A stretch of DNA of 64,000 bases, from assembly GCA_020226215.1 (NCBI GenBank), contig CM035227.1, positions 27,655,866-27,719,865 of the forward strand, given 5' to 3'. Within the stretch, counting starts at the first letter, position 1, and every line of letters starts with the position of its first letter. The notes beneath the pieces are model-generated. The model was given only the letters and a program-made list of their open reading frames with translations. It was not told the DNA's origin and ran no database searches. Source of the DNA: Sindora glabra. Its lineage: Eukaryota > Streptophyta > Magnoliopsida > Fabales > Fabaceae. This document shows, piece by piece, positions 26,541-36,602 of this stretch. Made by a program: the position numbers and the translations under genes.

Positions 26541-27520
26541 TTGCCATGTGTAAATGAGGCATCAAACAAAAAAAAACTAAGAATTTAAATTTAATCCATT
26601 CAACGTAAATGAGTTTTACAATATTATCTATTCATATATTATTATATTTATAAAAAATTATTAAATTTTTTATTATGGTTAAAAAATTTTAATTACTATT
26701 ATTTTTATGATATATTTTCTTTTCAACAGTATAAAATATTTTACATTAATAATTAATTAAATTTAAATTCAAAAAATAAGTAATTTTATTGGTGTTTGCT
26801 CTAGTACTCCAAAAATTTTAAAATTCAGGGCATCATAATAAATTTATAAATTATCAGATTAAAATTATTTAATCATAATTATAAATTTTTTAATGAAAAT
26901 CATCAAACAATTTCAATCCGTCTGACTTCTAAATATTAAAACCAATCTGGCATCATTTCTGGAAAATAAAGAAGTTAGACGACTGCAATCACGTATGTGC
27001 GTTTTCATTTATCGTGACGACTGATGTTGCGCAATGCTGGTGTCGTTTAGCTTAATTGTTAAGAAGATTCGTAATGGGCTGAGAGTTGAGGCCAACGCTA
27101 CAATCCGACTAATATCAGCGTCAAAAGTGGGTACCTTTCCTTTACAAGCTTTATAAGGACTGTCAACTAGCATCATATAAATGTTTGGCAGCCGAACTGG
27201 ACTCCCACACAAATTTTGTAGAATTCATTTACATACCATTCCAGTTATATTATAATTAATAAAATTATAAATAAATATCAAAATATATAATAATTATAAA
27301 AATTATAAAAAATTTAACAAGAGAATATTATTATATCTAATGTGGTAATTATAAAATGTTTTATAAAATCATAATTCCGTTGAAGAAAAACAAATTTATT
27401 TATTGAACAAACCCCTTTCATGCCAGATTGTGTAAAGATAATAATAAATAAGGATAAAATAGTTGGCATGCCTTTTAAGTGGGGAGATTGGAGAGATTGC
27501 TGGTAAGGAAGGGATGACAG
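26541..27520. other. Intergenic DNA without recognisable genes
   Basis: The minus-strand frames 27,009-27,212 and 27,314-27,544 are short and without motifs. A slightly GC-richer patch, 26,990-27,215, contains a weak A-box-like string (TTAGCTTAATTGTTAAG) but no convincing B box. Confidence 0.45.
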
Positions 27521-27898
27521 TATGTTTGTTTGAATGAAATGCAATAGAATAAAAATAAAAAAGAGATTGGGAATAAAATGAAATGGAGAGTAATAATTAT
27601 TTTATAATTATTTTTGATATAGTAAGAATGAAATCGGATATTTTATTTTATTTTTATAATTATGTTTGATACAATAAAATAATGTAGAAATAGAATAGAA
27701 AAAATGCAGTTAAAATAATAATATTTTTATAATAAAAAATAAATATTTTATTAAATAATTTTATATTGTTAAAATATATAGTATAATTAATAATAAAAAT
27801 TTTAACAATTCAAACTTTTTTATCAAAATTATAATTAACAAAACATTTTCTATTATAAAAACATTAAAATTTTAATTTATTCCGCCCAACCAAACATA
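27521..27898. mobile_element. MITE with TATGTTTGNTTG ends
   Basis: The left end TATGTTTGTTTGAATGAAAT matches the reverse complement of the right end, TATGTTTGGTTGGGCGGAAT, over most of 20 bases. The interior is AT-rich and noncoding, with repeated ATTTTATAATTATNTTTGATA motifs (near 27,600 and 27,655) and GAATGAAAT-type repeats. The size, about 378 bp, suits a MITE. No target duplication could be seen. Confidence 0.6.
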
Positions 27899-30800
27899 TT
27901 CTGAATTGGCCAATAAACAAGGGAATCGTATCGAGATGGCAGAGGAATTGAGGAATGTAGTGGGGACAAAAATATTGAGTTCTGAAGGTAGCAACATTAC
28001 ATGTCATGCATTTAGTAATCTTATATGCAACAAAAATAAAATTTAAAATTAAATTTTAAATATAAATTAAAGATTGTTAATAACATCAAGTAGTATGAAA
28101 AAATTATAAAAATTAATCTAATAAATATAAAAAATTCAAATTTTAAATTTTAAATTTTATTTTCATTAGATTAATATTTTTGTAGTGCATCTATGCTGTG
28201 GTCCCATGAGATTGCATATGCACTTGCTTTGAGTGTTTTCCATATATATATTTTAATTTGAAGTTTAGAACAAAATACTTTCAAGATAAAATTAACAATT
28301 CTATATGAAAGTATAAAACATTCATAGAATGATTTCTAAATTACAAAATAATTGTATTAATCTTTGAATAATGCTCCTTTTATATAACTTTATTATTTTG
28401 CACGTATAGTTTTTTTTAGTAATATAATAGAGGAAAAAATTGTACGAATAAAACATTATTGAGAGATTATTGTGACAATTTTTTTTAATTTAAAAACTAG
28501 TGCCTTACTATAATTTCAATTAAGACTAAACATATTATTGTTATTATTTTTAACATATTACAATTATAGCCATCAGTTATCTAATTAAGTCCAGGCTAAC
28601 TCATGATGAATTCATTTTTAATTATAGATATCGAAACCGAAACCAAACCCAATATTAATATACGAAAATAAATTTAAAATATTTTATATTTATTAAATTA
28701 AATCTTATAAACTTACTTCATTATCTTATATTTAATAATAATTTTTAATTTATATTTAAAATTTAATTTCAAATTCAATTTTCTGCATGTGTGTATATAG
28801 CATTATGAATACAGTAGAGGGTTTGGGTTATTGACCAGTAGCTTAACTAATAGGTCATTTGTTGAAATGTATTTAACTAAAAATATGAAAAATAAACAAA
28901 GATAAAATTATTTAACATAATAATCAAGTAATTAAATAATTTAATTTCATCAATATTCATCTTATTAATTCATTAAATGCTCGATATCTTGTTTAATTGA
29001 TAATTATTAGAAAATGACAATTTATATGCACAAACTAAAAATATAACATGACTTTTAAGTTCTTGATATTAATGAAAAAAACAAAAAAATACCCAATAAT
29101 GTAGTTATGCATTCAATATATTCAAGTTTAAATTCAATTTTGAAATATTTTAATTCAGAAATTCATTTGCTTCATCAAAATCACAAAAAATTAATATTAT
29201 TATTTATCTGGTTGTTTCACATTAATTGACTGAGTGAAATTTTTTTTATAAAAATTGGTGATTCAACCAATTTTTGACCGATTTAAATGTATTTCTAGTA
29301 CAATATCTAACTCAAATTGAATCAATCCCGATACATTAATTTACTGATTGAATCATTCGATTTGCTTTGATTTTTATAAGTATGTTTTCAAATTTATTTA
29401 TAATTTAATTTAATTTATTACAAACGGAGTTTTTAACTTAGTTTTTGAGTGAAGCTTGTAAACTCAAATTAAATGAATTTTTTAAAATTATACATAAAAT
29501 ATTTTTTTAAAAATGAAATAACAATTATCTTTTATAGGAGAATTTAAAATAGGGTTTCCTCAAGAAATAGTATTTGTACGATTTGACTTTATTCATATGT
29601 ATGAAAGTAAAATAAGTATAAATCCACTCAGAAAACAAATGAAACAAACATTCTATGGTGCTTTCTATGTTACCCCCGTGGGTTCCAAACCCATTGAGGT
29701 AACATAGAATTCCCCTTGTTTCTTTCTTTCTTTTTTTTAGCGGTAAAAGTACTAATTTATTTAATATACAAACTGTAAAGGATGCAAGTTGGTAACAGCA
29801 TGGCCACTTGAAAATTTCATTAGAAAATAGATATTATTAGACCTTAATTATTTTGTAATATTTTATTTGTTTTATTAAGATTTTATAATAAAAATAATAA
29901 AAATCTTTTATATTGAGTACACACGTAATTAGGATTTAATGTATTCTAACATTGTTTTCTCTTACGGATAATTATTCATTGATATTAGCTTTTACAATAA
30001 TTTTTTTTTGTATTTTTTAACCCCATACATTATAACAAATTAAATTAACATATAATTAAAATATTTTATTTTTATTACCAATAATTAATTTTATAATTAT
30101 AAAATTATTTGATATAAATATTTACAGTTATTTTGATAGAATATAAATTTTATAAAAAAATGTATTTGTGAAAAATTATTATTAAAAATAAAATTGATCT
30201 TTTGTCAAGATAAAAAAAATTATTATTGAAAAATGCATTTGACATTATGAATCAATGTTAAACATAAATAGTAATTAAAATAAAATTATTAATAAAAAAT
30301 AAAACCTTGATATTGTTTGTCAATAACTCATAAATATTAATGATAATTAAAACAAAATTCTTAATCATTAATGAAGAATAATTTTTTTTCCTATTTTAAG
30401 AAAGAAATCTCTTGATTTATGCCATTAAAAAATGATTAACGAGAACTAAGTAATAAATATGAATCATAAAAAGAAATTTTCAAACAGTTAAATTTTTTCT
30501 ATTTTTTAAAAAATTAATACTTTAACTTTTACCTTATCAAAAATATTTTAGTGCTTTAATGACTAGAATAGATTTTTATTTTTTGGGTAGGATAGTAAGA
30601 GCTTATTATATGATACTTAGAGGAATTTTTACATAGACCTATGAAAAAGGGGCAAACCAATTAAAGAAAATTAAATATAAATCAAATAAAAATCAAATGT
30701 ATAGAGCAATAAGAAAATAAAGAATTGTGGTGATTTGAGCGATGGAGAAAATACATATTTTAAAGGAGTTTATATTTTACTAGAATAAAAATTATAAAAA

Positions 30801-31181
30801 TAAGTATTATAAATTATAAATATATTAAATTCTAAATGAAAAGAAAGGAAAGATAGAAAGAAGGTAAAGAATTAAGACTGGGGTAAAATTTCAAATTTTA
30901 AATTTTGATGAGAAAAATCACAAAATGAAAATTTGAGAAATTCGTGATTCAACTAAGACAAATTATATCAAATAGAAGGTAAAAAAAATGTTATAAAAAA
31001 GCTTTACCAATAGTAAACATGTATTAAAAAAATAAAAAATATTAAAAAGAAAGATGATATTAATTTCAACATGATTAAAATAAAAAAATTTCACTAAAAA
31101 AAAACCTCAATCATATTGGTTTCTCTTATCAAATAATTTTATGTTTGCAAAAAAAGGGGGACATGAGTAAAAAATACAAAG
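27899..31181. other. Intergenic DNA without recognisable genes
   Basis: Very AT-rich with no coding frame of note. It holds several low-complexity stretches and one compact GC-rich hairpin at 29,663-29,709, listed separately. Phrases such as AACCGAAACCAAACCC near 28,635 suggest fragments of old nonautonomous DNA transposons, but ends cannot be set. Confidence 0.45.
29663..29709. repeat. Compact GC-rich hairpin
   Basis: A 12-bp perfect outer stem (TTCTATGTTACC and GGTAACATAGAA) and a 6-bp inner stem (TGGGTT and AACCCA) are separated by a 4x4 mismatch, with a 3-base loop. The 47-base structure is markedly more GC-rich than its surroundings. Its function is unknown; it could be a remnant of a tiny foldback transposon. 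Confidence 0.75.
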
Positions 31182-32425
31182 TTCTATCATTATACCTCTC
31201 AACTCATCGTCAAAAATACTATTTATGAATTGATAATAATATAAAGTAATGAATTTGAAATTCAAAATTTAAAAACTTTATTTCTTATTTCAATAGATAC
31301 AAGAATTAATGACAAAATTTTTGAACTAATTTAAAAAGTGAAATAAGAGATTTAAAATTTAAGGTTAATTTATGAAAATAACAAGAAGAATATGATGAAC
31401 AAATTAAGAAAGCAATAAAAATGATGGATAGATTGAGAAGATAATGGACACAGGTTAAGTTATGAAAATAACACTTATTACAATAGGAGGTAAAGAATAT
31501 TATGATTAATATATAATATAGAGATATATGTACAATGCCCTTCCTAAAAATAACTAATCTTTCGTTATTTTGAAAAAAATAATTTTAATGAATAGTATGT
31601 GATAAAGTACTAAATTATAGATATAAAATAATTTTAAAGAATTCTATCGTTATACCTCTCAACTCATCGTCAAAAATACTATTTATGAATTGATAATAAT
31701 ATAAAGTAATGAATTTGAAATTCAAAATTTAAAAATTTTATTTCTTCTTTCAATAGATGCAAGAATTAATGACAAATTTTTTGAACTAATTTAAAAAGTG
31801 AAATAAGAGATTTAAAATTTAAGGTTAATTTATGAAAATAACAAAAAGAATATGATGAACAAATTAAGAAAGCAATAAGAAATGATGGATAGATTGAGAA
31901 GATAATGGACACAGGTTAAGTTATGAAAATAACACTTATCACAATAAGAGGTAAAGAATATTATGATTAATATATAATATAGAGATATATGTACAATGCC
32001 CTTCCTAAAAATAACTAATATTTCATTATTTTAAAAAAAATAATTTTAATGAATAGTAGGTGATAAAGTACTAAATTATAGATATAAAATAATTTTAAAG
32101 AATTAATGACAAAATTTTTGAACTAATTTAAAAAATGAAATAGGAGATTTAAAATTTAAGGTTGTTTTTTAAAAATGTCAAGGAGAATATGATGGACAAA
32201 TTTAGAAAGCAAAACAAAAAAATGATAAACAAATTAAGAAGATAATGGGCACATGACAAGTTATAAAAATAACACTTGTTATAGTATGAGGTAAATAATA
32301 TTATGATTAATATATAATTTAGCGATATATGCACAATGCCCCCAAGAAAAACTAATGTTTCATTATTTAAAATAAATAAATTTAATGAATAGTATGCGAT
32401 AAAGTACTAAATTATAGATATAAAA
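31182..32425. repeat. Tandem array of a 460-bp unit, about 2.7 copies
   Basis: Units start at 31,182 and 31,642 with TTCTATCRTTATACCTCTCA. A third, 5'-truncated unit starts at about 32,100 at the internal position AATTAATGACAAAATTTTTG (equivalent to 31,304 and 31,764). All three carry the same order of blocks, ending in GATAAAGTACTAAATTATAG. Copies 1 and 2 are very similar; copy 3 is more diverged. No coding frame is conserved across copies. Confidence 0.9.
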
Positions 32426-33015
32426 TTAATTAAGTATACGTGTTTCTTTTTCCCTTATTAAAATTTTAATTGAAATGACTTTTATTTTACTTCATTTTTT
32501 CTCTCCAATCTCTTCGATTTCTTTGTAGAGCTGGAAGGACCTTTTATATATATATATTTTTAACATTCACCCTTCATTTTTTTTGTAAACTCAATTGTTA
32601 AGAAGATTTTTTTTAGGACGAGCTCTCGAGGACTCTACTTCTTTTTTCAAAGAGAATATATAATAAATATTATTTATTTTTTTCCAAGATTTCTAGCTCT
32701 GTGAATAATATGATAAGTTTATTTTGTTATTACTATAAAATTTTTCACTATTAAGTTGAGTTTACTTCTATTAAAATTCTTTATTGCGATTAATATTGAT
32801 ATTTTTAAGAGAGTTTATATGGTGAAGAGTTCTTGTCAATCACAAGAACAGAAATAATTTAAAAAAATTAAGGTATTTTAATTTTGAAATTGTTAATAAA
32901 TATGAAGAAAAATGTTTTTAAATGCTCATTTTAGAAAAAAATTTCTGATTCTGCTGCAGTACATACATAAAAAATTTGAATTTGAATAAAAAATAAAATT
33001 TCTAGAAGAGTATTA

Positions 33016-33308
33016 GGAGTCATTTGGTTTGCAATAAAAATATGAGAAATTATATTTTCTAAGAAATGAAAAATTGTGAGTTGTTTGGTTGTCTAAAAAA
33101 TATGAAAAATCACTTCTTAAAAATTATATTTCACACAGAATATAGGAAATCATTTACCTACTCTCTCCTAGATAACTTCTATTTCTTAGGAAATACAACT
33201 TCCTTAATGTCAATCAAATAAAATTAAAAATTTTTCATGAAGTGCATATAAAAAATAATTTTTAAAAAATTTAATTTCGAAGTTATTTCCACATGAATCA
33301 AATGGGTC
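33016..33308 (-). mobile_element. MITE of the GGRGTCATT family, short copy
   Basis: The left end GGAGTCATTTGGTTTGCAAT pairs with the reverse complement of the right end, AGACCCATTTGATTCATGTG. The right end, read on the minus strand, matches the left end of the element at 58,755 (GGGGTCATTCAGTTCATATG). The element is therefore placed on the minus strand. It is noncoding and about 293 bp long. Confidence 0.65.
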
Positions 33309-33740
33309 TTGTAAAGTTTGACAGCATCGCGTCACACTGTCCCACCACACTCCCAAGTCCCGCGAAGTTTACGCATTACGCTCTCTTGCCGCTTGTTGGT
33401 TGATACTATCATGCAGATGTAGATGGAGCTCCCACAAGTGGGGATGGTAACACGGGGGCCATGCAAATTGGTTAAATTGATGCTGTCCGATTGAATTAAC
33501 TGTATAATGGATGGACTCAATTAGTTAAATAAATGCAACGGTTAAAAAATATAAATTTTTTTATTATAATCAAATTATTTGAATAAAAAATACGTCATCA
33601 AATTTAATTAAAATTGGTTGATTAAAAATATTTTTAGAATTAACTTTTAATTTTTAGCAATACTTCAAAGTTTAATAATAACATTTGTCCTAAACCTAAT
33701 GCATTCCAAATATAAAAGTTGTTACCTACCTCTCATTAGT

Positions 33741-34179
33741 AGTAATTTAAATTTTAAAATTTTAAATTAATATTTCCTTTCTGATATGACTTTAATCACA
33801 TTAATACCAAGTAAAATATTTTCATTTTCTTCCTTTCTCATAAATGATAGTCTAGTTTTTTATATTATTAAAATTATTTTTCATATTCTCTTTTATCTTC
33901 ATATTCTCAAGTTAAAGGTTTAATCACATTTTAGACACACTTTTTAAAACTCTTTTTGGTCTATCTTTTTTATTTTTAAGTTTGAAGTGTAAGTAATTTA
34001 AATTTTAAAACTTTAAATTAATAGATCCTTTTCGATATGACTTTAATCACATTAATGTCAAGTAAAATATTTTCATTTTCTTCCTTTATCATAAATGGCA
34101 TTCTAATTTTTTATATTGTTAAAATTATTTTTCATGTTTTTTTTTACATTCATATTCTTAAGTTAAAGTCTAATCGTTT
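33741..34179. repeat. Tandem duplication of a ~251-bp unit
   Basis: The unit begins AGTAATTTAAATTTTAAAA at 33,741 and again at 33,992. Both copies contain GATATGACTTTAATCACATT and AGTAAAATATTTTCATTTTC in the same order and end near CATATTCTYAAGTTAAAG. Copy 2 is slightly shorter and ends just before the left target duplication of the MULE. Confidence 0.85.
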
Positions 34180-34263
34180 CACAAAAAATCCATAGATGCT
34201 ATGATTATACCAACACCATCTTGTAGAAAGATTAGAAAGCACAAGTTTCAATCACTTCTAATT

Positions 34264-34455
34264 GGGTAAAATACCAAAATAATATTTTTTACAAAACTTA
34301 TTACCGATTTACTATTTTTTCGAAACATATTACCGAAATTACGCACGGTGGCGGGAGGCGCCATTTGGTGTGGCGCCTCATGGGCGGAGGCGCCATCCAC
34401 GGATGGCGCCTTTGGGGCAGCTCCGAGGGACGCCATTCAAGGTGGCACCCTCGGT
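34264..34455. repeat. MULE left terminal repeat and subterminal hairpins
   Basis: The terminal repeat of about 85 bases carries TTATTACCGATTTACT and GAAACATATTACCGAAAT, ending TTACGCA. It is followed by GGCGCC sites at 34,357, 34,372, 34,389 and 34,405 and a degenerate pair (GACGCC...GGCACC) at 34,428-34,449. Each pair of sites can fold into a small hairpin. Confidence 0.85.
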
Positions 34456-35224
34456 CAAATTTTTTCATTTTTTTCCTTTTGAAATTAATTAATATTGATA
34501 TCATTTGAAAATAAAAATTATAAAAATAAATAATATATGATTGTAACTGAAAATAAATTTTTGAAAATAAATTACTTATTTTATAATTATATTTGATGTC
34601 ATATAAAAATATGTTAACTCCACTTTGATATCTAATACATAAATTTATTATAGGAATTAAATAAGAAAGTAGTTAATGATAATAATATAATGAATAAAAA
34701 TAATAAATATTTAGTAAATAATTAAATATTATTTAAAAAATATAGGATCAATAAAGAATAATTACATAATTTACATTAATGTCTCTTAAAATTTTATGTA
34801 ATGACAGTTAATTTTTATCAATTTTTGAAATTATAAACTTCTAACTGCTTGGAATTATATTATTACAAGTCATTATTTAATATGTTATTACACATAAGTA
34901 AATTTATTGAGTATACTAAAATATTCTTTATATACAAAGTTGAAGATAGCTAAAAATGAAAAGAAATATAATGTAATAAATATATTTTTCTTATTTTATA
35001 TTTATTCCAATAATATGCTTGTCCATTTGTATTTATTTGAATAAAATTTTGTTTATTTTGTGACAGAATGAATGCAAACTGGCGAGGTTGAAGATAGCTA
35101 AAAATTTAAAAAAATCTGATTATTTCGTTTCAATAATCTTTTCATTTTGTAATGAAATCGGAATTATAACATGAATTAGATATTTTTTATTTCATCAGAA
35201 TGATAAAATATTTTGGCAATGAGA

Positions 35225-35310
35225 GTGAAAAGTACCGATTAATTATTTTTTAAGAAATTATTATTCGTTTCATCGTTCGCTCGAAACATTTTATCGAAAT
35301 AAGCACAGAA
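35225..35310. repeat. Degenerate MULE terminus-like segment
   Basis: The order AAAAGTACCGATTAATTA, then GTTTCATCG, then CGAAACATTTTATCGAAATA and AGCAC resembles the left MULE terminus (TACC, TTACCG, GAAACATATTACCGAAAT, ACGCA). It has lost most GGCGCC sites. It may be an old nested MULE end. Confidence 0.35.
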
Positions 35311-35565
35311 GATACGAACAGCGATGGAGAGACTGCCAAATGACGTGTAGAGGTACGCTAGACGAAATGGCATCGTTCGCGCTGAAGGGAAGGAACGACA
35401 GGGCGATATGGCACTTTTGGCCCATGGCACCCTTACTCCTCATTTCTAAATTAATTAGGCGGTGACTGTGTTGACTGTGCACCCTAGAGACATGAATTTT
35501 TGTGAAAGTATGATAATTAATATTATTTATTTACTTTCACACGATAAATAAAAAAGGAATAGATA

Positions 35566-36260
35566 GGTTAAAATAGGCTAATACGTTTATTTCATAAATT
35601 ATTTTGCGCTTCACCGCAGTTTCGAAACTATTTATCAAATTACGCAGGGCGCCATTGAAGGCGCCTTTCAATATAGCGCATTCGCTACAGCGAATTTCAC
35701 TGCGCGGGCTGGGAGGCGCTATTTCACCTGGCGCCTACCCAACAAACTTAAGTTTATAACTTATGGGGCTGGGAGGCGCCAAGTGACATGGCGCCTCCAC
35801 AGCCCCATTTTATAAATTATTTAAGTTTTATAAATTTATATATTTATTTATATAATTTTAATTTTATCATTATTTATAACGAAATTATAATTTTTAAAAT
35901 TTAATTAATTATATTTTATGATATTATTTATCTATATTAGTTGTAAAAATTAAGATATAATTATAATAAAATTAAAATTATATAAATAAATATATAATTT
36001 TATTAAACTTAATTAATTTATAAAATGGGACTGTGGAGGCGCCATTTCACTTGGCGCCTCCCAGCCCCATAAGTTCTAAACCTAAGTTTGCTGGGTAGGC
36101 GCCAGGTGAAATGGCGCCTCCCCAGTGAAATTTGCTACAGCGAAGGCGCCATGTTAGAAGGCGCCTTCAGCTGGCGCCCTGCGTATTTTGGTAAATAGTT
36201 TTGAAATTGCGGTAAAATGAAAAATAGTTTATGAAGTAAACGTATTTTGGTATTTTAACC
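35566..36260. mobile_element. Nested foldback MULE (695 bp) with long terminal inverted repeats
   Basis: The left end GGTTAAAATAGGCTAATACG matches the reverse complement of the right end, GGTTAAAATACCAAAATACG. The two arms continue to mirror each other for about 250-300 bases, including the GGCGCC hairpins, AGCAAATTTCACTG-type sequence and the GGGGCTGGGAGGCGCC block (near 35,764 and, reversed, 36,060). Flanking 9-mers GAATAGATA (35,557-35,565) and AAGTAGATA (36,261-36,269) match at 7 of 9. The centre is AT-rich and noncoding. Its terminal sequence is related to that of the host MULE, so it may have been mobilised by the same transposase. Transcripts would form a long hairpin. Confidence 0.82.
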
Positions 36261-36439
36261 AAGTAGATATTTATAACAGTTGTGAAAGTATGATAATTAA
36301 TAATATTAGTTATTATATGTGGAAGATGTCCTTATCATCATTTTTTAAATAAAATTAAATATTGCAATGATCTTCGTGATTTATTGTTATTTGTAATTAT
36401 TCCTGCGCAAGCAATTAAAGAAGTGGTAGTAATTAGAAG

Positions 36440-36554
36440 CATCCTAAATGTTGACGTTTGGCAATAAAGTAGTAAAGTCATCCTAAATGTTGATGTCTGG
36501 CACTAAAGTAGTAAAGTCATCCTAATTGTTGATGTCTGGCAATAAAGTAGTAAG
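36440..36554. repeat. 39-bp minisatellite, three copies
   Basis: Units start at 36,440, 36,479 and 36,518 with CATCCTAAATGTTGAYGTYT and continue GGCAATAAAGTAGTAAAGT. It lies about 50 bases beyond the stop codon of the PMD gene, so on the minus strand it would fall in that gene's 3' untranslated region. Confidence 0.92.
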
Positions 36555-36602
36555 ATAAATGTACACAAATATACAAATATACAAAAAACATAGAAAAGAA
36601 AG

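Noticed and set aside
27040..27110. TTAGCTTAATTGTTAAG, an A-box-like string in a GC-richer patch
   Set aside because: No convincing B box or cloverleaf could be drawn, so neither tRNA nor SINE is called.
34248..34504. Two minus-strand frames of 62 and 67 codons
   Set aside because: They translate the GGCGCC hairpins of the MULE left terminus and carry no domain.
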